This document shows, piece after piece, positions 22,301-32,978 of a stretch of 64,000 nucleotides of DNA; the stretch's first letter is position 1; every line of letters starts with the position of its first letter. The DNA is taken from NCBI GenBank assembly GCA_037577475.1, contig CM075194.1:10001-74000 (forward strand), written 5' to 3'. A program made the translations under genes and the position numbers. The stretch comes from Chaunax sp. Z400. Its lineage: Eukaryota > Chordata > Actinopteri > Lophiiformes > Chaunacidae. The notes below the pieces were generated by a model that saw nothing but the letters and a program-made list of their open reading frames with translations, was not told where the DNA came from and made no database searches.

Positions 22301-25300
22301 TCTAGAATTAGTCTGGCTGGATGAGCTTGAATTGATCTGTATGGAACCGCTTTAGCCCTGATTGATTTGTTAGGTTGAATCAGGTCAGGTGCTGGACCTT
22401 ATTTGCCAACTTTCTTCGTCTCGTTTATGAAACAGGCCACAGGTTGTTTCACTACAGACAGACCTGCTTTTTTTTAATAGTCATTCTGATCTCCTTCTCT
22501 GTTTATCATCTTTTACAGGAACATGATCCCATCAAATCTAATTGAAGCAACTTTTCAGCAGGTGAGTGGATGACAGGAGGAGACGGATTGAACAACACTG
22601 TTCATTAATTCAATGTCCACATATTAATGACTCATGTGGTTGTTGGCTTTTATAACCCTCCAGTACCGAACAGATCTGGTTCCTATGGTGCAGAGCTCCG
22701 AAGTAAAACAGTCTCAGGCCAACTATGTATATGTGATGCCGGACTACCACAACCCTCAACTGGGACACCCAGTCTTCCTGGAGATCACACCTGCTCCCGA
22801 CATCAAGTATAAAATAGTCCCCAGTACCAGTAAGGGGATGAACGTCCTGGGGATTGTCATCTTCTCTGCCACCATGGGTACAACACTCACAGAAAAACAT
22901 CTTCAGTATAATCCTCAGACATTTATTTGGGCCATGTGATTTCTATTTGTGCTGCAGCATACAAAGGGGCCCACAACTGGACACTGGTTTTTGTAACGGT
23001 TTTGTAATGATGTAATGCATGAGTTTGCATACAGGGCAAACAGGTCTATCGACCGACCGATCCATCTATCTCTCTGGTATATGGAGGACGCCATCGCCAC
23101 AGCTCAGTGAAAACTTAGACTACACCACTAGACTCATGATCTACAACATCTATTAAACACTTAATCAACTCAATCATCGTCCCTGTCCCTGTGACACTTT
23201 ATCTATTCTTAAGGTTTTTATGCTGAGATGTGTGGAGCTTTTTTTTCTCTTTGTTCAACATGTTTTCTTTTTGAAAGCACCAACCATGGGTACTACTCAT
23301 GATTTCATTGCTAACAGGACTTTTCACAGCCTGATTATATGTGATCTACAAAGCATGAGTCATTTCTTAACCATTGTTTAAGTAATTAGTTAAAACTCAT
23401 ATCATGGCTGACGCTACATAACCACATGTGAATGTCTGTTTTCAGGTCTGCTGCTGGGGAAGATGGGAGAACGTGGAGCGCCGTTGGTCAACGTATGCCA
23501 GTGCATCAACGAGTGCGTGATGAAGATCATTAACGCTGCCATGTGGTGAGTCACACTCACTATTCAAATGCACATACATTCAAAAAAAGACTGGCCAGAG
23601 TTAGAGGCAGATTAAATCTACAAATAGAGCTCAGAGAGTCAACAGTGGCGTCTGATGTGCCTTTAACGCTGCTGACGAAGCTGATGAGTCAACTCTGGGA
23701 TTACGTCTGTGTGAATGTAGCCAACAGTTGACCTATAGTAATCAGATTAGTGCTGAATGGTTGGGATGGTGAACAGTGGAGAAAATGTTATGGCTTCCTG
23801 AACATTACATGCATGTGATGTTCAGTCATGTTTCAATCTGCTGCTGAAACAGCCTGGCTCCAATTCAATCCCTAGAGCATTACAAGGTCAGGTACTGATC
23901 CTGGGCCAGATACGGATAATGGTCAGCAATGAATCCACAAGGCATTGGATGGGGGTGAGGTCACACCTATCAAGTTCTTCCACACCAAAACTGTAATTTA
24001 AGGACATGACTGCGTCATTGTTGGAAGAGGTAACTGATTCAGGGGTTTTATTAATACGTGTTTACATGCAGCGGGTCATGATTTTAAGGCTGTGCTTAAA
24101 AGGTTGGTGTGCAATAAAGAATAATGATTAGCATAAAAATCTGAAAAAGAAATTCAAAATGAAAAGTACAAAAGAATTTCTGAAGTCATTCTTTTATAAA
24201 TATAAAGAACAAACTAGTTGGATGTTTAGGTGGATCAGTAAGATACTTTACTCTACATGAATATAATAAAAATAATCATAATAATAATAATAGACTGGAG
24301 GAACACCATCGATCCATCTTCCAGATCAGGAGGATCCTAACCAGATGTTGAACCACCTCAACTGGCTCCTTTGAATGTGAAGGAGCAGCTGCTCTGCTCC
24401 GAGCTGCTCCTCTACCTAGAAATACCACCATAACCTGGTGGAGGGGCTTGTGTGTCACTCGGATCCTCTGAGCTGTGTTGCCTCTGGTCAGGTCTCCCAA
24501 GACAAACTAGACCTGGGCGCACACATTCCTGGTATCAAAGGCTGTCTGCACACTAATGTGTTACATGACATCGTATGCTGCAGCATTAGGTTAGTACCAG
24601 CCTGAGACCGAAATTGCACAATTACATGTGGACAGGTCATTTAGTGAATGAATGCATGACAAATGAATTCATCTTATGAGGCAAATGGTGAACTCTTCAT
24701 ATTTGAAGCAGATACGGCTCAGTTATGTTCTTTTCAGATGACAAAGTGAAGACCGCTGATTATTCCTGATGCTGAGCTGAAAGGTGATATATCCATGATT
24801 TAGATCTTCTCTTCTCCTTCAGGTACTTCCCCTTTGGCATTGTCTTCCTTGTGGCAGGGAAGATCCTGGACATGCATGACCCAGCCCACCTGGGAGAGAA
24901 ACTGGGCATGTACTTCATCACGGTCCTTTCTGGTCTGTTTGTGCACGGCCTAATCCTGCTGCCTCTCTTCTTCTTCTTCTTCACTCATCAAAATCCCTTC
25001 CCCTACATCCGAGGGCTGCTGCAGGCTCTGGTCATTGCTCTGGCCACATCATCCAGGTGAGAGAAGACAGGTTTGTAGCTCAGCATGTATTTTAATCCAT
25101 GTGCTGTAAGGGTCCTCACAGTTTTAATTGATCATCTTTGAAATGAAGACCATTGATTACTCTGACCAGATCATTTTGTCTCATCTTCCTCTGTAGCTCA
25201 GCCACGTTGCCCATCACCATGAAGTGTCTCCTGGAGAACTGTGGAGTGGATCGGCAAATTGCTCGCTTTGTGCTGCCAGTGGGCGCCACCATCAACATGG

Positions 25301-27659
25301 ATGGCACAGCCCTGTATGAGGCAGTGGCGGCCATCTTTATCGCTCAGGTCAATGAGTATGACCTGGACTTTGGTCAGCTGGTCACAATCAGGTGAAGTAA
25401 ACATTCTCTCATTTTAAATTCTTTGTGTCCAGGACCAATTTATCTTCCATCTCTTAACATTGCCGCTCTTATCTCATCAGCATCACAGCAACGGCAGCCA
25501 GCATCGGGGCAGCTGGGATACCTCAAGCAGGTCTGGTTACCATGGTGATTGTCCTTACCTCGGTGGGGTTACCACCTGCTGATATCTCACTGATTGTGGC
25601 CATCGATTGGGTCCTGTGAGTCCCATCAAAATTATTTATTCTTAACAGAATATCACTGGATCTTATTAGAAAGTCTGACAGGTGATTTGTCCATCTTACT
25701 CTCAGTGATCGGTTCCGGACAATGATCAACGTTCTTGGTGATGCCTTTGCTGCTGGGATTATGGCTCATGTATGTAAGAAGGACTTTGAGAGAGCAGCCA
25801 GCACTGCTGCAGCTAATGCTTCTGTTGCCGATAACGGAGGTGGGCCTCATCGGGTAAGGACCACAATTTCTATTTGTTCAGGTCAAAGAGCAACTGTGAT
25901 GATTTCAAGCCCTGAAAACTTGAGTGGAAGCCTGGGCCTGTCAACCTTGGGCAAATATTTTGAGTAGCACAGTAACATAACACAGAGTTCACTAGACACA
26001 ATGCCATATCAACTTATTCTACATACACTATAAAAAAAAGCCCACTAGGCTAATGCTGTCTGAATGGGGCTAAAGTAAGGAGAGTGAACGAGATAGAACT
26101 GAATCCATATTGCTTTCGATCTCATCAAATGACTGACATGATGCGTTTGTGTCAGCAGCTTTCAGTGTAGTTTAGAGTGACAAATCATGTTAGCGTACTG
26201 TGATGTAAAAATTCTTACAGGTTGGCAGGTCTGGAACTTTTATATAAATATTACTATATAATATTTAACGTTCAGTGCTGCACAACAAATACCTGAATGT
26301 TCAAGCCCTTTGCCAAACTAGTTCACGGTTTTAGAGATGGATAAATATATTTTACAATATATTGTTTAGTTATATATATAGAGAGAGACTTTTTAAATAT
26401 GGAGTCTGTAGCGTCTAACAAAGGTTGAGATACTATCGTCCTCAGAGTCTGTTCTGAACGACGTGACAATCCACCTGCACCAGAATATTTGACTGACACT
26501 GATGTATGTAAAGCCACGCAACTGGCACAGCTAAAAACTCGTAATTTCCCCCAGACAATGACGCCAATGACACAACAACAACACGAAAGCTGTTTTAACA
26601 TTTCACCATCTTAACTTTGGTGACAGATATATGTGACGTCACTCTTTTTCAACCGAGTTAAACATAACTCTGAAACTGGTCTGACAAAACAAACTTGTGT
26701 TCCAGAGTCTGTAACTGCGAGACGCTGACTGAGGGACTGTTTACACATCAACCATTTCATCCAAAAACAGAAACCTTTAAGCCCTCTTACGAGAATGACG
26801 TTTTCAGGGACTGAAAATGCAAACTTTTGAAAACGGGTTTCACAGTGGAAACTTTTGAAAATGCCAGTGAATCGGTGTCGTGAAAATGGGCAAATTACAA
26901 ATCAACTGAAAACGATGACACAGCCCTGCTTCACGTGTGCTTCTTACAGTTCCTGCCAACCTTATTCACTTACACAGACAGCCTACTATGGCCAGAACAA
27001 CAACATTAAAAATACAATGTCAGACTGTCCCATTTTGTTTGTGCTGCAGACTGCTGAGTTTATCAACGCTCCTCCAATGTAGATTTCCTGAACCACCACT
27101 GTGATCTTATTCTGTGGAGTAGATTTTGAATAGTTACACCACCACCTACTGCCTTGTCATACAGACTACAGCGTTTCCAATCTTTTCTGCGGATCTGTGT
27201 ACGGGAAACGTTTAGAAAACTATGCTGTGTGAACGCAGGTTTTGAAAATGGGGCCTGAGACACCTTTGACTCTTGTTCTAACGTCGGATTTATTTTGGTC
27301 ATTTCAATGATTTGTGAAGCCTTGTATCATAATATCATAATATGTAAATTGATACAATCAATACAGTGACTCCATGTGTTACAACTGAAAAAGACGTATT
27401 TGAAAATGCTGTTAATTATAAAGGACTTTTTCAAAATGAATTTTAACCCTGTTTTAACTTTTGAAAGAGACGCCTGTTTATTATCTGTCCTGTTTGTGAT
27501 TTGTTCCTACAGAGAGACACAGTCATTTCCTTTGGTAATCAGAGCGTGGCGTTGTCTGATACTCCGCTCATTGCTCACCGATGTGATTATGTGTTTGAGG
27601 TGGATGGAGACAATGTCCTGGAGAGACCAGTGGCCTGCTACAACCTCTGCCAAGTCTGA
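16214..27659 (+). CDS. slc1a7-like: Excitatory amino acid transporter, EAAT5/6/7 clade (SLC1 family), 11 coding exons
   Basis: Predicted 559-aa plasma-membrane Na+-coupled glutamate/aspartate transporter; EAAT5-type members also act as glutamate-gated chloride channels. Exons: 16214-16381, 17491-17570, 19188-19403, 22519-22561, 22664-22877, 23446-23545, 24823-25056, 25197-25391, 25481-25615, 25706-25853, 27513-27659. They sum to 1,680 nt in frame. Hallmarks: YCKRNGLL before the first membrane segment, FPGELLMRMLKM, HP1 serine motif SSSSATLP (~350-357), NMDGT (385-389), HP2 AASIGAAGIPQAGL, and DRFRTMINVLGD (463-474) for substrate binding. The core is closest, from memory, to mammalian EAAT5. 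The C-terminus ends LCQV, not the ETNV-type PDZ ligand I recall for EAAT5, so slc1a8 or slc1a9 (fish EAAT6/7) are real alternatives. The loop encoded by exon 5 has no N-X-S/T sequon. Confidence 0.9.
16575..16815 (+). repeat. Dispersed repeat copy with trinucleotide core (partner of 40,440-40,820)
   Basis: AACAATAACAGCTATTACAA, a GAT/AAT-rich core, then GTCAGAGGGTGTCAACCATG and CCACGGTGACCTGCGGGAAG. It is the inverted relative of the copy at 40.4-40.8 kb and lies in transporter intron 1. Family unknown. Confidence 0.7.
17491..17570 (+). CDS. slc1a7-like: Transporter coding exon 2 (aa 57-83)
   Basis: Encodes AKIYFSFPGELLMRMLKM and the start of the second helix. Acceptor GACTCAG, donor TCCAG|GTAACA. 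Confidence 0.9.
17820..18790 (-). mobile_element. Ty3/gypsy retrotransposon pol remnant, Gmr1-like order (integrase before RT)
   Basis: Read on the minus strand from 18,790 downward, the pieces are: integrase C-terminus (GPF..VE, then NYEIRMPDRKKKSHVCHINM, MKPYLD; ~18,690-18,560); start of reverse transcriptase (VDVGDDKPIQQH, then PVKRAVMQKEVE; ~18,290-18,190); RT catalytic block with CLNDIV replacing the usual YxDDIV (~18,080); and RNase H text (LQHFEVHVG; YSDHNCLIFL; QRLMRWSLMLQEFN; ~17,990-17,830). Stops and frameshifts separate the pieces and large parts are deleted. Integrase preceding RT is the order described for the Gmr1 group of deuterostome gypsy elements. It lies antisense in transporter intron 2. 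Confidence 0.75.
19188..19403 (+). CDS. slc1a7-like: Transporter coding exon 3 (aa 83-155)
   Basis: Encodes SLMSGLSAMDTKASGRLGVL, then YYLWTTFIAVIVGIVLVLII (third membrane helix) and SADALLDLIR. Acceptor CATTCAG, donor CAG|GTTAAT. Confidence 0.9.
19440..19985 (-). mobile_element. LINE reverse transcriptase fragment, Rex1/CR1-like
   Basis: Minus-strand translation gives MLPLGNIVRKHSINFHCYAE, DTQLYLSMKPGET, LLLNSDKTEVLVLGP, DQDMSFNSQIKQISRTAFFH and FITSRLDYCNSLLSGCP, in the order of a non-LTR RT palm and thumb. The catalytic YADD is YAED here, and stops and frame changes interrupt the frame, so it is inactive. Both ends are missing. Located in transporter intron 3, antisense to the gene. Confidence 0.8.
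21070..21930. mobile_element. Probable non-autonomous DNA transposon remnant
   Basis: The segment beginning CAACCTGATTCCAAAAAACT and continuing with GGAACATC and AATAAATACAGAATAC resembles the terminal region of an abundant fish repeat (CCAAAAAAGTTGGGAC-type end) that I know only by pattern. No transposase frame is seen. The right end is not defined. It sits in transporter intron 3. Confidence 0.4.
22519..22561 (+). CDS. slc1a7-like: Transporter coding exon 4 (aa 155-169)
   Basis: A 43-nt exon encoding NMIPSNLIEATFQQ after the split arginine codon. It matches the NMFPANLVEATFKQ stretch I recall for EAAT5. Donor CAG|GTGAGT. Confidence 0.85.
22664..22877 (+). CDS. slc1a7-like: Transporter coding exon 5 (aa 170-241)
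   Basis: Encodes the variable extracellular loop (YRTDLVPMVQSSEVKQ) and the conserved SKGMNVLGIVIFSATM. Acceptor CCTCCAG directly before TAC CGA. Confidence 0.9.
23446..23545 (+). CDS. slc1a7-like: Transporter coding exon 6 (aa 241-274)
   Basis: Encodes GLLLGKMGERGAPLVNVCQC and INECVMKIINAAMW. Acceptor TTTTCAG, donor TG|GTGAGT. Confidence 0.9.
24265..24530. repeat. AAT-type simple repeat and a dispersed fish repeat fragment
   Basis: An (ATA/ATAAT)n stretch at ~24,258-24,293 is followed by GGTGGAGGGGCTTGTGTGTC, CTCTGAGCTGTGTTGCC and GGTCTCCCAAGACAAACTAG. This resembles a very common teleost interspersed repeat. I know the pattern, not the family name. It is in transporter intron 6. Confidence 0.4.
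24823..25056 (+). CDS. slc1a7-like: Transporter coding exon 7 (aa 274-352)
   Basis: Encodes YFPFGIVFLVAGKILDM, a membrane helix GMYFITVLSGLFVHGLILLP, and ALVIALATSS, the first half of the HP1 serine motif. Donor CCAG|GTGAGA. Confidence 0.92.
25197..25391 (+). CDS. slc1a7-like: Transporter coding exon 8 (aa 352-417)
   Basis: Completes HP1 (SSATLPITMKCLLEN) and encodes ATINMDGTALYEAVAAIFIA, the ion- and substrate-coordinating unwound helix of the family. Confidence 0.95.
25481..25615 (+). CDS. slc1a7-like: Transporter coding exon 9 (aa 417-462)
   Basis: Encodes SITATAASIGAAGIPQAGLV (HP2) and VIVLTSVGLPPADISLIVAI, the gate and last helices of the transport core. Donor CCT|GTGAGT. Confidence 0.95.
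25706..25853 (+). CDS. slc1a7-like: Transporter coding exon 10 (aa 462-511)
   Basis: Encodes DRFRTMINVLGDAFAAGIMA, which carries the conserved Asp/Arg of the substrate site, then the start of the cytosolic tail. Donor CGG|GTAAGG. Confidence 0.93.
26740..27310. mobile_element. Probable non-autonomous DNA transposon (hAT-like ends)
   Basis: Text such as TTTCATCCAAAAACAGAAAC, CGTTTTCAGGGACTGAAAA and GTGTGAACGCAGGTTTTGAA, with AAAATGGGGCC, is typical of short fish DNA elements with GTGTGAACG- or AAAACG-type ends. No coding capacity is visible. Boundaries are approximate. It is in transporter intron 10, the 1.66-kb gap before the last exon. Confidence 0.4.
27513..27659 (+). CDS. slc1a7-like: Transporter coding exon 11 (aa 512-559 and stop)
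   Basis: Encodes a compact cytosolic C-terminus starting RDTVISFGNQSVALSDTP and ending PVACYNLCQV, TGA at 27,657. Acceptor TTCCTACAG. This tail is the part that does not look like mammalian EAAT5, so this exon join is less certain than the others. Confidence 0.75.
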   Translation, partial: RDTVISFGNQSVALSDTPLIAHRCDYVFEVDGDNVLERPVACYNLCQV

Positions 27660-28200
27660 GACAACTTTACCAGATGGACAGCAAAGACAATTGCCTTCTA
27701 TAGCCCCCCGCTCAGGACCAAAGAGACAATCATTTGATCCAGTTTATTTAAAATTCTGTCCAGTTCTAAAATGGAACAGTGATCAAGTGTGATATGGTGT
27801 CAGGGTTTGGTGGCAAATATGGATTTTATCTGTGCCGAAAACAAGAACCTTTATTACTAGGTGTACTGTATGTCTCTGTTCAGTTAGACAGTGGTGAGGA
27901 CGTTTCACATGTAACCAGATTCTTTAACGGACACTGAATGCACCTGCTGACATCACATTAGATGGATTAGTGATGGATTAGATGGATTAGTGTTAATCAA
28001 CAGTGCACTGAGGTGATCTGATCTAATCGCTGGTTGAGATTCAGTCGACATTTGGAGTTGCCTTATGATCAGTCAATAGCCTCTCTCATGCATTTATTGA
28101 TACACTTAATATTTACATGATGCTGATTAGTAATTTATGTTTTTTTTTATACCTGTGCTTCGAACTGTGTTCATGTTTTCTAATAAAAACCTGCTGTCAA
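27660..28200 (+). terminator. Transporter 3' UTR and poly(A) signal
   Basis: The sequence after the stop has no further coding features and contains AATAAA at 28,182-28,187 (CTAATAAAAACCTG), followed by a T/G-rich stretch. This would give a 3' UTR of about 550 nt. Confidence 0.55.
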
Positions 28201-28309
28201 GGTTTTTACTTTAGGTTGAGCTAATTTCATAAAGAAAACTTTGACTGAAAATGTTTAGCGACAAATCTTTACCATGAATTAAGAGGAAACGACACTAGCA
28301 TCATTAAAG

Positions 28310-30722
28310 ATATGCTCCCACTCAACTAACAGCCTAGGCGTACAAAATGCATTCCACCCAAAATGCGGCATATCAATTAATCAGATCAGATTCAACTTTA
28401 TTGTCATTGATCATAGTAAAAGTACAGCACAGTGACAACGAAATGCAGTTGGCATCAATCCAGAAGTGCAATAGAAGCAGTAAAGTGCAGAGAAAGTGCA
28501 TCATGTACATATATGGAGCATGGTTCAGCAGGGTAACAGCCACAGGGTAGAAGCTGTTCCTGAACCTGCTGGTCCTTATGCGTAGAGACCTGTAGCGTCT
28601 CCCAGAGGGAAGGAGGGTGAACAGTCTGTGGCTGGGGTGAGAGCTGTCCCTGATGATGTTATGTGCCCTCCTCAGACAACGCTTGCAGTGGATGTCCTCA
28701 ATGGTGGGGAGTGAGGAACCGGTGATGCGCTGGGCGGTTTTCACCACCTTTTGCAGTGCTTTGCGGTCCGAGACAGAGCAGCTGTTGTAACACACTGTGA
28801 TGCAGTTGGTGAGGATGCTCTCAACAGTGCAGCAGTAGAAGTTCACCAGGATCAGAGGAGACAGATGGGCTTTCCTCAGTCTCCTCAGGAAGAAGAGATG
28901 CTGGTGAGCATTCCTGATCATGGTCGAGGTTTGTGGGTCCAGGAAAGATCCTCAGAGATGTGGACTCCCAGGAACTTAGGAACCTAGGAAGCTGGCGACA
29001 CGTTCTACCCCAGCCCCATTGATGTGAATAGGGGTGTGTGCGCCACCTTTGGTCTTCCTGAAGTCCACAATGAGTTCTTTGGTTTTACTGGTGTTCAGTG
29101 CCAGGTTGTTGTCAGCGCACCACGCTGCTAAGTGCTGGACCTCCTCCCTATAGGCTGACTCATCATTGTCACTGATGAGGCCGACCATCGTGGTGTCATC
29201 TGCAAACTTGATAATGGTATTGGAACCATGTACAGGTGTGCAGTTGTGGGTGAAGAGGGAGTAGAGCAGAGGGCTCAGCACACAGCCCTGTGGGACACAG
29301 GTGTTCAGGATGAGGAGGTTTGGTTGTTTATCCTAACAGACTGGGGTCTGTTGGTTAGGAAGTCCAGTATCCAGTTACAGAGGGCAGTGTCGATGCCCAT
29401 GTCATGGAGTTTGGTGATAAGTTTGGAGGGGATGATGGTGTTGAACGCTGAGCTGACATCTATGAACAGCATTCTGGCATAGGTGTTGTTGTCCAGGTGC
29501 GAGTGGGTGGAGTTTAACGCTGTGGAGATGGCGTCCTCAGTACACCTGTTCTATCTGTAGGCGAACTGGGGGGGGGGGTCCAGCGTAGGGGGCAGGGTGG
29601 GATTGAGGTGAGCCATGACCAGCCTTTCAAAGCACTTCATGATGGTGAAGGTCAGTGCCACAGGGCGGAAGTCATTAAGGCTCGTTGCAGTGAGGTGTTT
29701 TGGCACAGGCGCAATGGAGGTGGTCTTGAAACACGACAGGTTGAAGAAGTCAGTGAGGACCTCAGTCAGCTGCTCAGCGCAGGTCCTGATGCCATCAGGG
29801 CCAGCAGCCTTTTCATGCGTTAGTCCTGCTCAGTGCCGCACACAACAAGGAAGGAGAGAGTGTTAGGGGGTGGTGGTCTGTGGGGGGGCACCGCTTTGAT
29901 GGCCGCTTCTAGGTTGTCTCTGTCGAAGCGTGCGTAAAAGCTGTTGAGTTCGTCAGGGAGGGAGGCGCTGGTGGGTTTGAGGTCTTTGATGGCCTGGATG
30001 CCCTGCCACATGCTTCGGGGGTCGGAGTTATCCTTGAAGTGCTCCTCGATCCTTAGCTTGTAGCAGTGCTTGACCTTATTGATGCCCCGCCTCAGGTTAG
30101 CCATGGCAGAACTGTAGGCCTGCGCATCACCTGATCTGAAGGCGGTATCATGTGCTTTCAGCAGTAGGCGGACCTCTCTGTTCATCCATGGCTTCTGATT
30201 AGGGAATGTTTTGATCCCTTTTAAATATTTTATTATTTGGTCAAGTTTCAATACATAATTCAAACAAAAACATGCCTTAGGAAAGGGAATTCCATGGGTA
30301 GATTTGTTTTGGATTTCCTACCTGGCAGCCGTTTCCCTGCAGCTTTCCGTCTCTTAAGCACAAGCCAGCCGTGCGTGTCCAGATTTCGATTTCAGTAGCT
30401 CCCATCGATCCTTCTGCTCTCCAGTATTTACCAGTTTTGCTCTCCGTTTCTCTTGTTCAGATACTCAACGCCTTTTCCTCGCAGTTATTTTAGGTCGTCC
30501 AGTTTTCTTCTCCATGTTCTCGCAGATTTGCCTTGCATGGACTTGAAATCTGGGGAAGGCATGACGTCACTGAATTTCAAAATGGCCCTTTGTTTACTTA
30601 ATATTTTTTGCCCTTCACTGGCTTAAAATCTGAATTGTTCTCTGTATTCCGCTGTGCTAAAAATATGATCGTTATATCAGGCTGTAGAATAGCATTCATC
30701 CTACTGAATAAAAATATTGTGG
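28310..30722 (-). repeat. Dispersed repeat copy A, split by a LINE insertion
   Basis: The left part (28,318-28,377: CTCCCACTCAACTAACAGCC, then GCGTACAAAATGCATTCCAC, CCAAAATGCGGCATAT) and the right part (30,226-30,722: TTTATTATTTGGTCAAG ... CATCCTACTGAATAAAAATA) are contiguous, in reverse complement, in copy B at 56,545-57,150. A LINE therefore inserted into this copy. The repeat has no frame of its own that I can assign and is probably a non-autonomous transposon. Confidence 0.75.
28378..30225 (-). mobile_element. L2-type LINE, 5'-truncated and decayed
   Basis: On the minus strand the segment reads, in order: PWMNREVRLLLKAHDTAFRS (post-endonuclease linker); RT fingers (EKAAGPDGIRT, VDVSSAFNTI); the catalytic block NTIIKFADDTTMVGL, with DFRKTK; then RRLRKAHLSPLILVNFYCCT and the C-terminus (PSGRRYRSLRIRTSRFRNSF). 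The 3' tail is CAATGACAATAAAGTTGAAT. The FADD motif is intact, but an in-frame TAG after FAYR, frame changes and the missing endonuclease make it inactive. About 1.85 kb, inserted into dispersed repeat copy A. Confidence 0.85.
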
Positions 30723-31047
30723 TTAGAAAAATAGGTCTGGAAAATACTGAGTGGGAATCTAGTAGCTGGTAAATGTCTTTTTGTACTGGTGGCTATGGTT
30801 CAGGATTGTGATTACTGCATGTTGTGTTTTAAACTCCAGTTGTTCCTGATGGTCGGACCTTTCGCCATCATCGCTGTGAGATGATGTGTGAGAGTAAATT
30901 AACTCTTTAAATAAATAGCAGGAGAAAAACACCAGTGGCTGAGTCATGTTTAACTCCATCACTGCTGCAGATCAATAATCGGCATCATGACTTCCGTCTG
31001 ACACCAAACAAACAGGTGTAACAATGCAATCATTTCAATGCTGCTGT

Positions 31048-31290
31048 ATCAGGTTCTTATTGATGACTTTAAATCCAGTCTATTGTTATATTCTGACTTT
31101 TTATTGATAACTTTAAATCCTGTCTATTATTATATTGACTTTTATTGATAACTTCAAATCCAGTCTATTATTATATTCAGACTTTATATTAATAGCTTTA
31201 AATCCAGTCTATTATATTCTGACTTTTTATTGATAACTTTAAATCCAGTCTATTATCCTACTGATTTACTGATAAGCTTACATCCTATCT
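31048..31290. repeat. AT-rich minisatellite, ~43-47-bp unit, about 5-6 copies
   Basis: The unit CTGACTTTTTATTGATAACT, then TTAAATCCAGTCTATTATT, repeats with small indels from about 31,048 to 31,290. It becomes irregular at the right end (TACTGATAAGCTTACATCC). Confidence 0.85.
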
Positions 31291-32947
31291 AAAATAATAA
31301 ATGATAAATAATAAAGAAAATAATTATTCCACTCACATGAAGGCAGTTTCTCCTCCTTAAATGATAAATTATGACGTTATTGATTGCAGACAGTGTTGAT
31401 GGTAGTTAGGACTCATACTGGTGCTGCTGGGTTAACAGGAAATGAGTCTTCCCATCTGATGTCAGAAGGTAGTGACTGGGTGAAAGCCATGTGACCAGCT
31501 GAAGATATGACATTATCCTCCTTCCTGTAAACACAACACAAATGATATCAACTCAAATGATGGTTGTTGTTATTTCACGTGTATTTTTAGGACATATAAT
31601 AATTTTACAACAGAAGAGTCACTGATATACAAGTTCATTTATGTTTCTGTACCATTATAACAAACCAGCACGCTTCTGGAGATGCATTTGATTTTTTTCA
31701 ATGTTTGAAAGCCATCATGTTTTTATTGCAATGATCTGATGTTATAAGACATTAATGGACATGACTGTGTCCATAAATCCCAAGAAAACAGAAATCATTC
31801 ATTAAAAACAGAAAGTGTGACGAGTACACGTCAAATAAATATTTAAGCCTCCTAATGTAGAAAACATCAACTTATAAATTAAGGCAGAATGCAGTTTATT
31901 CTGACTGCAACTAAAACAAATTCACTTTCATGAAATTCAAACTGAACTGCTGTGAAAACTAAGCAGCCACATAAAACATCTGTAGAACACAAAAAGATGA
32001 CAGTCAAAGACTGTCTATTAGCTGCTTTGAGCTGGTCATTAAACACAAAGACTGGCCCAAAAATAAATCAATTCAAAAACAAATTTAAGACTGAAATCTT
32101 AATCTTTTCACAGGGGACAGAGACTGGAGACGAAGCATCAGGGGAAACATGGTTCAACTGTTTACTCATTTACTCTCTACTAGTGAGTCTGACAAAACTG
32201 TTCTTCTGATCAATATGTGATCAGGTTCAATCAAGAACTACAGCATCTGTGCTACACCTACCAAATTCATCTTTCAAAATATGCCCTGTGATATAATTTC
32301 TAGAAGGATTAACAAATGTTTCACACAGGAGTGGTTGGATTAAATTGGAATGTTACTGGTTTATACTGGTCGTCACTGATGCACCATCATCTGGTCTGAC
32401 ATTCAAAGCTACACTGGAGCGACAAATACAGGCCAGATGTCAATCAACACACCCAGCATTGAACCGTTAACTGTTTATAAGACAGCTTTAGGTTGCTATT
32501 TATGTGGTTATCACATCAGGAAATTTATTAAAGATGCTTCATGAAATGTCTGCTGGACAGTCGCTTTCCTTCAAGTGTCTCTGTTCAGGTTAAATAACAT
32601 TATTTAAACTAATATTGGTCCATAAAGTGTTGGTTTAAGACTGACGGTGAAACACTCGATAACTCGGTCTTTGACCGCAGAGCTTTTATCAGAACTGCAG
32701 ATTTAACATCTAGAAAAGTAAAAGAACAAAACCCCAAATTAAATCTAAAAAGAAAGAAACCAAACAAAAAGTTCAGCAAAAGGAAATAAAATTTAATGGT
32801 TTATGCTCAAGGAGGAACAACCCAAAGAAATAATGAAAAGAAATCAAATCTTAATTTAAGTCATAAACAAAGGCTGCTAGATCTCTCTCCAAACTTCTGA
32901 TGCTCATTAAAAAGTTGGTAACGTACAGTTGAACGAAAATCTGTAAG

Positions 32948-32978
32948 AAAAAAAAAAATGTTCCAAAAAAAAAAAAAA
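32948..32978 (-). promoter_or_regulatory. elavl1: U-rich element in the elavl1 3' UTR
   Basis: On the sense strand of elavl1 this reads U14-GGAACA-U11, about 620-650 nt downstream of the stop codon. HuR binds U-rich and AU-rich RNA and is known to regulate its own transcript, so this is a plausible self-binding site if the UTR extends this far. Inference; a poly(A)-type simple tract is the alternative. Confidence 0.4.

Noticed and set aside
28751..29866. Several plus-strand open frames
   Set aside because: They are shadows of the minus-strand LINE reverse transcriptase, whose motifs read in order on the other strand.
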